From Saprospiraceae bacterium (GTDB lineage: Bacteria > Bacteroidota > Bacteroidia > Chitinophagales > Saprospiraceae): a stretch of DNA of 32,369 bases. The position numbers and the translations under genes are program-made. The stretch lies in contig JADLDL010000021.1 of the NCBI GenBank assembly GCA_020846655.1, positions 1 to 32,369 of the forward strand. Direction: 5' to 3'. Shown here in pieces: positions 16,798 through 24,868 of this stretch (positions within the stretch are counted from its first letter, which is position 1; each line of letters begins with the position of its first letter). The notes under the pieces are model-generated. The model was not told the origin of the DNA and did not search any database. It saw nothing but the letters and a program-made list of their open reading frames with translations.

Positions 16798-18018
16798 CTA
16801 CACCTCTGCCGTCTCGTCTACCCCGATAATTGCAACCGGGCGGTCGCGGTACAGCAGTGCCCCGAACATCAGGATCAAAGCAGTGGCCAGGATAACAAAA
16901 AACAATACCCCTTCATCGAAGGCCTCGATGCGTTGCCAATCGGGTATTTTATAAAACAATAAAATCGTGATTAAACCCCGCGGGATGTAAAACAACTCGG
17001 GCAACAGGTTGTACCGGTGTACGATCCGCAAATAGATAAACCGGAGCGCCAGCAAACCAACCACGATAAGCGCCCCGAGCTGCCATACCCGCGTGTCCTG
17101 AAAATACGACATGCCGATGCCCAACCCAAACAACACGAAAAAAAAGGTTCGGATCAAAAAAGAGGATTCGGCCGTGATTGATTTGAGAAAACTGGCTTCG
17201 TTGTCCACGCTCGCGTCGGAGAAATACTGCTTCAGGGGTTTCCACCGAATCAATTCCCAGTTGTTTATCACCAGGCCAAACATGAGAATCGTGATGAGCG
17301 CCGGCAAATGCATCATTTTGCCGCCCACATAAATCACAATCAACACCGCAAACGAGAGGAAAAATTTAATATTCACCCGGTTTCGGATCAACAACCACAT
17401 CAGGCCAAAACAAACCGCTACCGATAGCACCACCGCCACCACAATACTGCTGCCAAACCAAACCAGGTCCTGAACGCCCAACGGATGATCAACCGTGAAA
17501 AAGTTGAATACCATGATGCCGATGATATCGGAAAAAGAAGCCTCATAGATCAAAAATTCCTTTTTCTCTTCCTCCAAATGGTGCACACTGGGCAGCACCA
17601 CGGCGCTGCTCACAATACTCAGCGGGATGGCATATACCAGGCAATTGATGACCGGAGTGCCCGGCAGCCACCAGTACAGGATGCCTGCCACCACGAAGGA
17701 GGAAACCAGGAAGATCACCAGCGCCGAAAAAAAAGACCGGCGGATCAGGGGCAAGCGGTCCCGGGTGATTTCCAAATCCAAACCGGCCTCCAGCACGATC
17801 ATAATCAACCCAATGGTACCCAAAAACTCCACCAGCGTTGCAGGCACAACAAACGACAATCCGGCAGCATCCAACAAGTAGCGCAGCAAAATGCCGGTGC
17901 CCAGCAAGAGCAGCACGGAGGGGATTCGCGTGACCCGGTTGAGTACTGAAAACAAATACGAAAGAATGACCAGTCCGCAAACCGCGAACAAAATCGTGTA
18001 GGTGGAAAAGCTTTGCAT
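16798..18018 (-). CDS. Cation:proton antiporter (CPA family)
   Basis: 406 residues with about 11-13 hydrophobic helices and no cytoplasmic regulatory domain at the C-terminus. Early segments IPSVLLLLGTGILL and LGTIGLIMIVLEAGLDLEI are typical of Na+(K+)/H+ exchangers. The ion-binding helix reads IYEASFSDIIGIM, with E159 and an S163-D164 pair where NhaP-type CPA1 proteins usually carry N-D. The likely job is exchange of Na+ or K+ for protons, giving salt or pH tolerance. The start lies 24 bases after the BatC stop and the end 45 bases before mpgS, all on the same strand, so it probably links the Bat operon and the osmolyte genes in one transcription unit. Which ion it moves cannot be told from sequence. 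Confidence 0.87.
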   Translation of the reverse strand: MQSFSTYTILFAVCGLVILSYLFSVLNRVTRIPSVLLLLGTGILLRYLLDAAGLSFVVPATLVEFLGTIGLIMIVLEAGLDLEITRDRLPLIRRSFFSALVIFLVSSFVVAGILYWWLPGTPVINCLVYAIPLSIVSSAVVLPSVHHLEEEKKEFLIYEASFSDIIGIMVFNFFTVDHPLGVQDLVWFGSSIVVAVVLSVAVCFGLMWLLIRNRVNIKFFLSFAVLIVIYVGGKMMHLPALITILMFGLVINNWELIRWKPLKQYFSDASVDNEASFLKSITAESSFLIRTFFFVLFGLGIGMSYFQDTRVWQLGALIVVGLLALRFIYLRIVHRYNLLPELFYIPRGLITILLFYKIPDWQRIEAFDEGVLFFVILATALILMFGALLYRDRPVAIIGVDETAEV

Positions 18019-18042
18019 GTTGGCGAAGGTAAAAAAATCCCC

Positions 18043-18711
18043 TCACCAATCCTTCTTCGTCCGCGATGGCCGCATCTCCGGCGGCAGGGCCCGGTACTGC
18101 CGGGCATTCTTTTGCTCCTCCTGGTCGATGGTCGCGTCAAGCAGTTGCCGCGCTGCCTCGGCGCTCATGGTGCCCGATGCCGTTTCTTTGCGCTGGGGCT
18201 GCTGGGCGCGGTCCACATAGTTGCGGCGGGGCGGCGGCGGCGGCGGCGGCGGTGTTTTTTGCGGCGGTGGAGGTGGCGGGTCCTGCTGCTCGTTCAGTTT
18301 GTTTTTGGCGATTTGCAGGTTCTTTTTCGCGTCGGGCCGGTTGGTACGCAGGCGCAGGCTGCTCTCGTAGGCCACAACGGCTTCGGCCCATTTGCCTTGT
18401 TGCAGGTAGGCATTGCCCAAATTGAAAAACGCATCCGCTTGGGTGCTTTTGTCCTTTGCAATCGCGGCGGCTTTTTTAAACAGGCCCGCCGCCACCTCGT
18501 ATTTGCCTTGCTGAAAAGCGGCATTGCCGGCGTTGTAGGCGGCTACCGGGTCCGTTTCGGCCCGGCGGTATGCCGTTTCGGCATCGCGGTATTTTTGCTG
18601 GTCGTACAAGCGGTCGCCGCTGCGCAAGGGTCCGTGGGCCGGCGATTGCGCCCAGAGCCCCGCCACGGGACACAAAGCGACGAGCAGGAGTATTTTTTTC
18701 AACGAAGTCAT
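18043..18711 (-). CDS. batC: BatC-like TPR protein with polyproline tracts
   Basis: 222 residues from the ATG at 18709-18711, whose ATGA overlaps the BatB stop by 4 bases; the longer in-frame start at 18894 lies inside batB and is rejected. A signal peptide (KKILLLVALCPVAGLWAQ) is followed by two or three TPRs between residues ~30 and ~115 (YDQQKYRDAETAYRRAE; NAGNAAFQQGKYEVAAGLF; NLGNAYLQQGKWAEAVVAYE). Then come polyproline tracts of 6 and 8 residues, and a charged tail with RALPPEMRPSRTKKDW. BatC proteins are periplasmic scaffold partners of the BatA/BatB VWA proteins. The long proline runs, encoded by a GGC-type triplet stretch near 18231-18253, are not a usual family hallmark. They would make translation depend on EF-P. 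No batD-sized gene follows. Confidence 0.85.
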   Translation of the reverse strand: MTSLKKILLLVALCPVAGLWAQSPAHGPLRSGDRLYDQQKYRDAETAYRRAETDPVAAYNAGNAAFQQGKYEVAAGLFKKAAAIAKDKSTQADAFFNLGNAYLQQGKWAEAVVAYESSLRLRTNRPDAKKNLQIAKNKLNEQQDPPPPPPQKTPPPPPPPPRRNYVDRAQQPQRKETASGTMSAEAARQLLDATIDQEEQKNARQYRALPPEMRPSRTKKDW

Positions 18712-19700
18712 GGTTTGTTTTTTCGCCACCAAAGGATTTGTTCCACGATCAACAACAGCAAACACGGCAGCAGCAGCCATTGGAAATACGGCACGTACTC
18801 CGTCGAAGCCTTGGTTTGCAGCGCCGCCTTTTGCAAATTGCCCAACTCCCGCGTCAGCGTTTGCAAGGCCTCGCGCCCCTCGGCTGCGTTGCACGACACC
18901 CCGCCGCCGGCAGCCGCCAATTCGAGCAAAAACGCTGGATTTGCTTTGCTGTGCACCACCTGGCCCAAGCCGTCGCGTTTGACGCCTTTTCGGCCCAGCG
19001 GAATGGTGCTCCCCTGCGGGGTGCCCACCGCCACGGTGTACACCGCCAGGCCTTCCTTGCGGGCTTCGCGGGCGCTGGCCAGCGCATCCTCGGCGTGGTT
19101 TTCGCCGTCGGAAATCAACACCAGGCCCCGGCCGGCGGCTGAGTTGGATTCAAACATGCGCTGCGCAAGTTCCACCGCCGAGGCCGCTGTAGTGCCCTGG
19201 TCGGCTATAAATTCCGGATTGGCATTGCCAACAAACATTTGCAGCGCCTCATAATCGGTCGAAAGCGGCATTTGCGGATACGCGTCGCCGGCAAAAAACA
19301 AAAGCCCGACGCGCTCGCCCTCCAGGGCCTGAATGAGTTGTTTGGCAAATACCCGGGCTTGCTCCAGGCGGCTGGGCGCTACATCTTGCGCCAGCATGCT
19401 CTGCGAAATATCCAGGGCCAACACAATGTCGGCGCTTTGTTGCTCGGTAGCATCGCGCTTGACCAGTTGGCGCGGATTGGCAATCGCCACCACCAGCAAC
19501 AGCAGGGCCACGCCAAACAGCACGTTTTTCAGCCAAAACCGCCGGCCCGAAAAGCCCAGCAACAGGCGCTGCGCCAGGGCCGGGGAGCCCAGGCGGCTGA
19601 GGGTGCGCCGGCGCCACTGCCAGTAAATCCACAACAGCAGGGCCTGCAACAGCACCACCCAAAGCAAAAAAAGCAGGTCCGGATTCTCAAACGTGATCAT
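18708..19700 (-). CDS. batB: BatB, VWA-domain membrane protein
   Basis: 330 residues from the ATG at 19698-19700; an in-frame ATG at 19784 lies inside batA and is not used. Two N-terminal membrane helices (residues ~9-26 and ~58-74) precede a von Willebrand A domain with a complete MIDAS start DISQS (D97, S99, S101), then GTTAAS and ISDGENHAED. A final helix (FQWLLLPCLLLLIVEQIL) ends the protein, so the VWA domain should sit in the periplasm. Bat proteins are linked to aerotolerance and envelope stress in Bacteroidota, with the biochemical role still open. The gene starts 2 bases after the batA stop and overlaps batC by 4 bases. Naming BatA versus BatB rests on gene order. Confidence 0.9.
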   Translation of the reverse strand: MITFENPDLLFLLWVVLLQALLLWIYWQWRRRTLSRLGSPALAQRLLLGFSGRRFWLKNVLFGVALLLLVVAIANPRQLVKRDATEQQSADIVLALDISQSMLAQDVAPSRLEQARVFAKQLIQALEGERVGLLFFAGDAYPQMPLSTDYEALQMFVGNANPEFIADQGTTAASAVELAQRMFESNSAAGRGLVLISDGENHAEDALASAREARKEGLAVYTVAVGTPQGSTIPLGRKGVKRDGLGQVVHSKANPAFLLELAAAGGGVSCNAAEGREALQTLTRELGNLQKAALQTKASTEYVPYFQWLLLPCLLLLIVEQILWWRKNKP

Positions 19701-19702
19701 GT

Positions 19703-20692
19703 CTATACCGTTATTACACGCAGTGGCCCCCAGCGCAGGAACAATTCCAGCACCAGCAGACAAAACGCAATATCGAGCAGCCAAAAGAACAACTCAGTGG
19801 TGCGTTGCGCTTTGGCGATCGTGATTTTAGATTTTTCCAAACGGTCGATTTGGGTATAAATGCCATTCAAATCCTGCGGCGTGAAGGCCCTGAAAAACCG
19901 GCCCTGGCTGAGCAAGGCCACCTCCGTAAGGGTGCTCGAATCAAAACGCATCTCGCGTGGCGCGAAGGTGTAGGTGCCGTTGCTGTTTTGCTGAACGGGC
20001 GACAGCACCGTGCCGTCTTTGCCGATGCCCACCGTGTACACCCGGACGCCCAGAGCCTTGGCCATTTCGGCGGCTTTGATCGGGCCGATATCGCCGGCAT
20101 TGTTCTCGCCGTCGGTCAGCACAATCGCTATTTTGGTGGCCGAAGGGCTGTCTTTCAGGTGGTGTACCGCCGTGGCGATGCCCATGCCAATGGCGGTGCC
20201 GTCGGCCAGGCGCCCCACCTGGAGGTTGTTGATGAAGGCTTGCAGCAAACGGCGGTCGTTGGTCAGCGGACATTGCGTAAACGCACCGCCGGAAAAGACC
20301 ACCAGGCCCATGCGGTCGAAGGGGCGGCGGTTGATAAATTCATTGGCTACTTTTTTGGCGACGCTGAGCCTATCGGGCGCAAAATCCTTGGTCAGCATAC
20401 TCGGCGAAATATCCAGTACCAGCAAAATATCCATCGCCTCGGCCTCGGTTTTGTCTTCGTACCACACCAGTTGGGGCCGGGCCATCGCCAGCATGAGCAA
20501 GACCAGCACGATCCAGCGCACCGCCTGCAACCAACTACGGGCATACACGACCCAGGTTTTTACGCCTTTCATGGCCGCCTGCCGCGATACCTGGAGGGTG
20601 ACGTGCCGCTCCCGAGCCGCCCGGCGATAGCGGTAAACGAGCCAGGGCAGCAGCAGCAAAAGCAATAACCAAAGTGGACTGGCGAATGTCAA
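19703..20692 (-). CDS. batA: BatA, VWA-domain membrane protein
   Basis: 329 residues, the normal size. Helices at ~5-19 and ~57-72 are followed by a periplasmic VWA domain with MIDAS DISPS (D94, S96, S98), the GTAIG threonine and the LTDGENNAGD aspartate, all intact. A C-terminal helix (FFWLLDIAFCLLVLELFL) follows. The N-terminal FASPLWLLLLLLLPW and the YRYRRAARERHVTLQ stretch are typical of BatA. Its start lies 71 bases after the stop of the BatD/DUF4381-like gene, the largest gap in the operon, with small GC hairpins that could shift expression. It works with BatB, which has the same architecture, 2 bases downstream. Confidence 0.93.
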   Translation of the reverse strand: MTFASPLWLLLLLLLPWLVYRYRRAARERHVTLQVSRQAAMKGVKTWVVYARSWLQAVRWIVLVLLMLAMARPQLVWYEDKTEAEAMDILLVLDISPSMLTKDFAPDRLSVAKKVANEFINRRPFDRMGLVVFSGGAFTQCPLTNDRRLLQAFINNLQVGRLADGTAIGMGIATAVHHLKDSPSATKIAIVLTDGENNAGDIGPIKAAEMAKALGVRVYTVGIGKDGTVLSPVQQNSNGTYTFAPREMRFDSSTLTEVALLSQGRFFRAFTPQDLNGIYTQIDRLEKSKITIAKAQRTTELFFWLLDIAFCLLVLELFLRWGPLRVITV

Positions 20693-20763
20693 AACAGTGT
20701 ATAATTTATTGAGCGAAGCGAAATGCCTTCGCCTTGCGGCAAAAAGGCGGGTTTGGCCGGAGA

Positions 20764-21678
20764 TCAGGCTTGGGTTTGCTGCACCAGTTGCCGGGCGCTG
20801 GCCAGCGCTTTTTCATGAAAAGCAGCCGGGGGCTGCATCTCCGCAAATTTAGCCAGGTCCGATTGTTGCAACAAATGCTCCAGCGTGGCGCGCAGGCCTT
20901 CCGGGAAATTGGTTTTTTTAAGCAAAAATAAAATCTCGCGGGTGGTGGATTCCAGCGCCAGAATCCCATACCGCCCTTCGAAGTATTCCCGGACGATCAG
21001 GCTCAACGCCGCGTAATAGGCCACGGTCTGGCCCTGCTGCTGCCAGGGTTTTTGTTGTTCCAGGACTGCAAGTTTTTGAAGCGCTATCTCGTGTGCCGGC
21101 GTTACCGGCGCCGGTGGCGGAGCAGGCGCTGCCACCAGCGTTTTCGGTCGTTTGGGCCGGCGCCGGATATACCCAACCAGCAGGCCCAGGGCCGCCAGAG
21201 CGCCCAGGCCCCAGGGCCAATAGTCGGTCCAGTGTGTCGGCTCGCGGCTGATATCGCGGATGGTATCCATGTCCCGGACCTCGGCGCTGGCCCGCGTGGG
21301 GCGCACCGACAGTTCGGGCGAGTTAGTCAGGATGGTGTCGGCCGGGTGCAGGCGCACCGTGAGCGGCGGCAGTTGCCATTCGGCGCTGTCGAACGCGATA
21401 CAGGTGTAGCGCTGTACCCATTGGGCGCCCGAGCGCGTCCAACCCGATTCGGACAAGATATTTTTGGCTGGCAAAAAAGTCTTCCAGGCCTCAAAATTGA
21501 CTTTTTTGGGCGCCGAGGCCACGCCTTTGACCAGTATTCGCAGCGAAAACGTATCGCCGGTTTCGACCCGTGGCGGGTCGAAGGCCGCACTGGCGCTCAC
21601 CTGGGCGGTGCTGCGCAGGGGCAACAGGCCCAGCAACAGCAGCCCCAGGGCAGCAGGAAGAGTCCGTCGCTTATCCAT
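20764..21678 (-). CDS. BatD/DUF4381-like membrane protein of the Bat operon
   Basis: 304 residues. A signal peptide (LGLLLLGLLPLRSTAQ) leads to a ~110-residue beta-rich extracytoplasmic domain starting VSASAAFDPPRVETGDTFSLRI, which resembles the N-terminal repeat of BatD. A membrane helix at ~154-170 and an RRRPKRPK stop-transfer follow, and then a helical cytoplasmic domain with the DUF4381-like features YYAALSLIVREYFEGRYG and STTREILFLL. The gene lies between the DUF58 and batA genes, where Bacteroidota Bat operons usually carry a short protein of this kind. Its start overlaps the DUF58 gene by 8 bases. It may supply part of the BatD function, because no separate, larger batD is found after batC. 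Family assignment is moderate; function is unproven. Confidence 0.7.
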   Translation of the reverse strand: MDKRRTLPAALGLLLLGLLPLRSTAQVSASAAFDPPRVETGDTFSLRILVKGVASAPKKVNFEAWKTFLPAKNILSESGWTRSGAQWVQRYTCIAFDSAEWQLPPLTVRLHPADTILTNSPELSVRPTRASAEVRDMDTIRDISREPTHWTDYWPWGLGALAALGLLVGYIRRRPKRPKTLVAAPAPPPAPVTPAHEIALQKLAVLEQQKPWQQQGQTVAYYAALSLIVREYFEGRYGILALESTTREILFLLKKTNFPEGLRATLEHLLQQSDLAKFAEMQPPAAFHEKALASARQLVQQTQA

Positions 21679-22555
21679 GCGCCACTATTTTGGACCGCTG
21701 GGCAAAAAAGCGCAACAGGGCCGTCACGTAAGGTTGGTTGGTGCAAAGGCTCAGAAAATCGGCGCCGGCCCGGCGAAACATCGTTTGGGTATCGGCCCGG
21801 TGGGTTTCGAAGGTGTGCCAGTATTTGCGGCGCAGGGCGGTGCTGGTGGTATCGACCCAGATTTGTTCGCCGGTTTCGGCATCGGCCACGCGCAGCACGC
21901 CCACGTCGGGGAGTTCGCGTTCGAGCGGGTCCCAGCAGTGGATGCCGATGCAGTCGTGGCGCCGGGCGAGCACGCGCAGCACGTCTTCGTAGGATTGTGC
22001 CAAAAAGTCGGACAACACAAAACACACGCTGCGTTTTTTCAAAACATTGTGGATAAAACGCAAAGCGCCACCCAGGTCGGTGCCGCGGCCGCTGGGTTTG
22101 GCGGTCAGGATTTCGCGGATGATCCGGAGAATGTGTTGTTTGCCCTTTTTCGGTGGAATAAACAACTCGATGCGGTCCGAAAACAGCATGACACCCACCT
22201 TGTCGTTGTTGGCGATAGCCGAAAAGGCCAGCACCGCGCAGAGTTCGGTCAGGTATTCTTCCTTGAACTGGGTGTGGCTGCCAAACACCGCCGAGCCGCT
22301 CACATCGACCAGCAGCATGACCGTATTTTCGCGTTCTTCTTCAAAAACTTTGACAAAGGGTTCGCCGGCCCGGGCCGTCACATTCCAGTCGATGGCGCGC
22401 ACATCGTCGCCCGGCGAGTACAAGCGCACTTCGCTGAACGACATGCCGCGGCCCTTGAAGGCGCTGTGGTAGCCGCCGGTGAACAGATGACTGCTCAGGC
22501 CACGGGTTTTGATCTCGATTTTCCGGACCTTTTTGAGTAGGGTTGCGGAGTCCAT
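21671..22555 (-). CDS. DUF58 domain protein, Bat operon
   Basis: 294 residues, standard for DUF58 proteins. The signature block SEVRLYSPGDDVRAIDWN lies at ~41-58 with ARAGEPFVKVFEEER just behind. A VWA-like fold follows, with DVSGS at 84-88 in the MIDAS position. DUF58 proteins act with a MoxR AAA+ ATPase, thought to help fold or assemble partner proteins. There is no signal peptide or membrane helix, so it is cytoplasmic. The stop of moxR and the start of this gene share a base (TAATG at 22553-22557 on the minus strand), a classic coupling arrangement. The 3' end overlaps the next gene by 8 bases. Confidence 0.93.
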   Translation of the reverse strand: MDSATLLKKVRKIEIKTRGLSSHLFTGGYHSAFKGRGMSFSEVRLYSPGDDVRAIDWNVTARAGEPFVKVFEEERENTVMLLVDVSGSAVFGSHTQFKEEYLTELCAVLAFSAIANNDKVGVMLFSDRIELFIPPKKGKQHILRIIREILTAKPSGRGTDLGGALRFIHNVLKKRSVCFVLSDFLAQSYEDVLRVLARRHDCIGIHCWDPLERELPDVGVLRVADAETGEQIWVDTTSTALRRKYWHTFETHRADTQTMFRRAGADFLSLCTNQPYVTALLRFFAQRSKIVAHG

Positions 22556-23550
22556 TAGGGTATGACGACGGTTTTCAGGATACGGCCGATGATGTCTTCC
22601 TGGCTGATGTTTTCGGCTTCGGCTTCGTAGGTGAGGCCAATGCGGTGGCGGAGCACGTCGGGGCAGATATCGCGTACATCGTCGGGGGTCACGTAGCCCC
22701 GGCGGTTGAGGAAGGCCATGGCGCGTGCGGCCTGGGCCAGGGCGATACTGGCGCGCGGAGAGGCGCCGTAACTGATCAGCGGTGCCATTTCCGGCAGGCC
22801 GAACTGGGCTGGCTGCCGGGTGGAAAAGACGATATCGAGGATGTATTTTTCGATTTTCTCGCTCAGGAGTACTTTGGTGACGGCTTTGCGGGCCGTGAGC
22901 AGGGTCTCGACCGAGATGACGTTTTTGACCTGTGTGGGTTCGCCGTTGAGGTTGAGGCGGATGATGTCGCGTTCTTCGTCCTGCGAGGGGTATCCAATTT
23001 TTACTTTCAGCAAAAAGCGGTCGACCTGCGCCTCGGGCAAGGGGTAGGTACCTTCCTGCTCGATGGGGTTTTGGGTGGCCAGCACGAGGAAGGGTTCGGT
23101 GAGTTTGAAGGTTTCCGTGCCGATGGTCACCTGGCGTTCCTGCATGGCTTCGAGCAGGGCGCTTTGCACTTTGGCGGGGGCGCGGTTGATCTCGTCGGCC
23201 AGTACAAAATTGGCAAAAATGGGTCCTTTGCGCACCGTAAACTCCGCTTGGGCGGGGTTGTAAATCATGGTGCCCACCACGTCGGCCGGCAGCAGGTCGG
23301 GGGTAAACTGGATGCGGCTAAAGCGGGCATCGACGGCCTGGGCGAGGGTTTTGATGGCCATGGTTTTAGCCAGGCCGGGCATGCCTTCGAGCAGGATGTG
23401 TCCGCGGGTGAGCAAGCCGATCAGCAGGCGGTCGATCATGGCGTGCTGGCCGACAATGACGCGGGACGTGGCTTCGATCAATTTGTCGAGGAAGGCGCTC
23501 TCGGTTTGGATCTGCCGGTTGAGCGCTTCCATATCTATATTTGTTTGCAT
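22555..23550 (-). CDS. MoxR-family AAA+ ATPase
   Basis: 331 residues, typical for MoxR. The Walker A motif is GMPGLAKT (56-63), Walker B is LADE (D119, E120), and the sensor 1 region reads LATQNPIEQEGTYPLPEAQ, all canonical. The C-terminal lid has GASPRASIALAQAARA, characteristic of the MoxR branch. Such ATPases act as chaperones for VWA and DUF58 partner proteins, and the five following genes encode exactly these. It is the first gene of the Bat operon, 262 bases from the divergent tatC, and its promoter must lie in that gap. Confidence 0.95.
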   Translation of the reverse strand: MQTNIDMEALNRQIQTESAFLDKLIEATSRVIVGQHAMIDRLLIGLLTRGHILLEGMPGLAKTMAIKTLAQAVDARFSRIQFTPDLLPADVVGTMIYNPAQAEFTVRKGPIFANFVLADEINRAPAKVQSALLEAMQERQVTIGTETFKLTEPFLVLATQNPIEQEGTYPLPEAQVDRFLLKVKIGYPSQDEERDIIRLNLNGEPTQVKNVISVETLLTARKAVTKVLLSEKIEKYILDIVFSTRQPAQFGLPEMAPLISYGASPRASIALAQAARAMAFLNRRGYVTPDDVRDICPDVLRHRIGLTYEAEAENISQEDIIGRILKTVVIP

Positions 23551-23812
23551 GAAAAAAATTGGTCTTGCGTTTATGATTCGCTACTAACGTTAACAATGTG
23601 TTTTGGGGTGTTCGGCCGGAATAGTTTTTGCAAAAATGGGGGTATTCCCTGAAAATATGATTCTTCTCAAAAAAAGCCTTCGGCAAACGACGATTCCTTT
23701 CCGGGAGACCCGGTGGTGGATGGCGTTTGGGCCGGGGCAACGTAATTTTTCACCCAGAAACCTTGGTCCCGGCTAACCAAAAACCTGTCAAGCGTTTACA
23801 TTTGCAGCGCTT
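23551..23812. promoter_or_regulatory. Divergent moxR/tatC intergenic region
   Basis: 262 bases between the starts of moxR (-) and tatC (+). For tatC, TACATTTG at 23797-23804 matches the -7 consensus TAnnTTTG exactly, but lies only 8 bases before the ATG at 23813, so it would imply a very short leader or use of the in-frame ATG at 23819. For moxR the best minus-strand match (CATTTTTG, near 23631) has one mismatch. No small gene or RNA is supported. Confidence 0.35.
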
Positions 23813-24682
23813 ATGCCAATGGATCAATTGCACGAAGAGGAAAACTTGCAGAAAAACAAGGGGGAAATGTCGTTTTTCGAGCATATCGAAGAACTGCGCC
23901 GCCATATTCTGCGCTCTGCCCTGGCCATTGTGGTGGTGGGTACGCTTTGTTTTATTTATGCCGATTTTATCTTCAACAAGATCATTTTCGGGCCGCGCAA
24001 CCCCGATTTTTTGACCTACCAGTTTTTGTGCAAGGTATCCAACCTGTCGGGCCTAGGCGATAAATTTTGTTTTCAGCCTGTAAAGTTCAGCATCATCACC
24101 CGGCAGTTGGGTGAGGTGCTGATGCAACAGTTTTATGTGTCGTTTTGGCTGGGGGTCATCGGCGCTTTTCCGATCATTTTGTGGGAATTCTGGAAGTTTT
24201 TGCGCCCCGGCTTGCTCGAAACAGAGCAAAAGGCCGTTTCCGGGGTAGTGGCCCTGTGTTCGGGTTTGTTTTTGCTGGGCGTTGGCTTCGGGTATTACGT
24301 CATTGCGCCGTTTTCCATCAATTTTTTGGCTGGCTATACCCTGGAAGGGGCGGAAGTGTCGCCTACGCTCGACTCGTATGTGACCTACATGACCATGTTT
24401 ACCATTCCGACCGGCCTGGTGTTCGAACTGCCGATGGTCATTTATTTTCTGACTAAAATCGGTATTGTAGGCCCTACCTTTCTGCGCGCTTACCGCCGCC
24501 ACGCTGTGGTGGTGATTTTGATTGTGGCGGCAGTTATCACACCACCCGATGTGGTGTCGCAAACCATCGTTGCCATTCCCTTGTACGTGCTGTACGAGAT
24601 CAGTATCCGGGTTTCGGTGCGGGTGGCCCGCAACCGCGAACGGGCGCTGGCGATGAGTGAGAGTCGCGATCTGGAACGCTGA
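23813..24682 (+). CDS. tatC: Sec-independent protein translocase TatC
   Basis: 289 residues with six hydrophobic helices, slightly longer than E. coli TatC. TatC is the inner-membrane receptor for twin-arginine signal peptides and exports folded proteins. The cytoplasmic N-terminus has the conserved FFEHIEELRRHI block (E26, E27), and the first cytoplasmic loop has the FWKFLRPGL-x-x-x-E element (E125 before it, PGL at 132-134, E138). The loop between helices 1 and 2 is longer than usual (about residues 51-105), as is common in Bacteroidota. An alternative start at 23819 would remove two residues. No tatA is present next to it, so its partner lies elsewhere. It ends before the strong hairpin at 24765. 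Confidence 0.96.
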   Translation: MPMDQLHEEENLQKNKGEMSFFEHIEELRRHILRSALAIVVVGTLCFIYADFIFNKIIFGPRNPDFLTYQFLCKVSNLSGLGDKFCFQPVKFSIITRQLGEVLMQQFYVSFWLGVIGAFPIILWEFWKFLRPGLLETEQKAVSGVVALCSGLFLLGVGFGYYVIAPFSINFLAGYTLEGAEVSPTLDSYVTYMTMFTIPTGLVFELPMVIYFLTKIGIVGPTFLRAYRRHAVVVILIVAAVITPPDVVSQTIVAIPLYVLYEISIRVSVRVARNRERALAMSESRDLER

Positions 24683-24764
24683 TCGGGGGTAAAGAACATA
24701 AGCACATCAACTCTTTTGAGAGAGCGGAGTTACTTACAATGCTTTAAAAATAAAGTATCGATTT

Positions 24765-24832
24765 TCAGTTCCCTCGCTGCGCTGCTAATGAACCGCCGAG
24801 GTGGTTCATTAGCAGCGTAGCGAGGGAACTGA
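24765..24832. repeat. 30-bp-stem inverted repeat between tatC and the glucokinase gene
   Basis: Arm 24765-24794 (begins TCAGTTCCCTCGCTGCGCTG) and arm 24803-24832 are reverse complements with a single G/T difference, around an 8-base loop. The RNA would form a stem of 30 pairs with one G-U wobble in either direction. A weaker outer pair, ATAAAGT at 24750-24756 and ACTTTAT at 24848-24854, flanks it. The genes on both sides converge, so it can serve as a shared terminator, though no T-run follows directly and the stem is far longer than usual. It could also be a copy of a repeat family. Confidence 0.7.
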
Positions 24833-24868
24833 TGTTGTCACATCGTGACTTTATCCCTAAAGCCTTTT

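Noticed and set aside
18013-19254. Plus-strand frame of 413 codons over the batB/batC region
   Set aside because: It lies opposite two well-supported Bat genes and contains Arg- and Ala-rich low-complexity sequence.
20693-20763. Small hairpins (GCGAAG/CTTCGC) in the gap before batA as a regulatory RNA
   Set aside because: Short stems in a GC-rich spacer; nothing supports an RNA gene.
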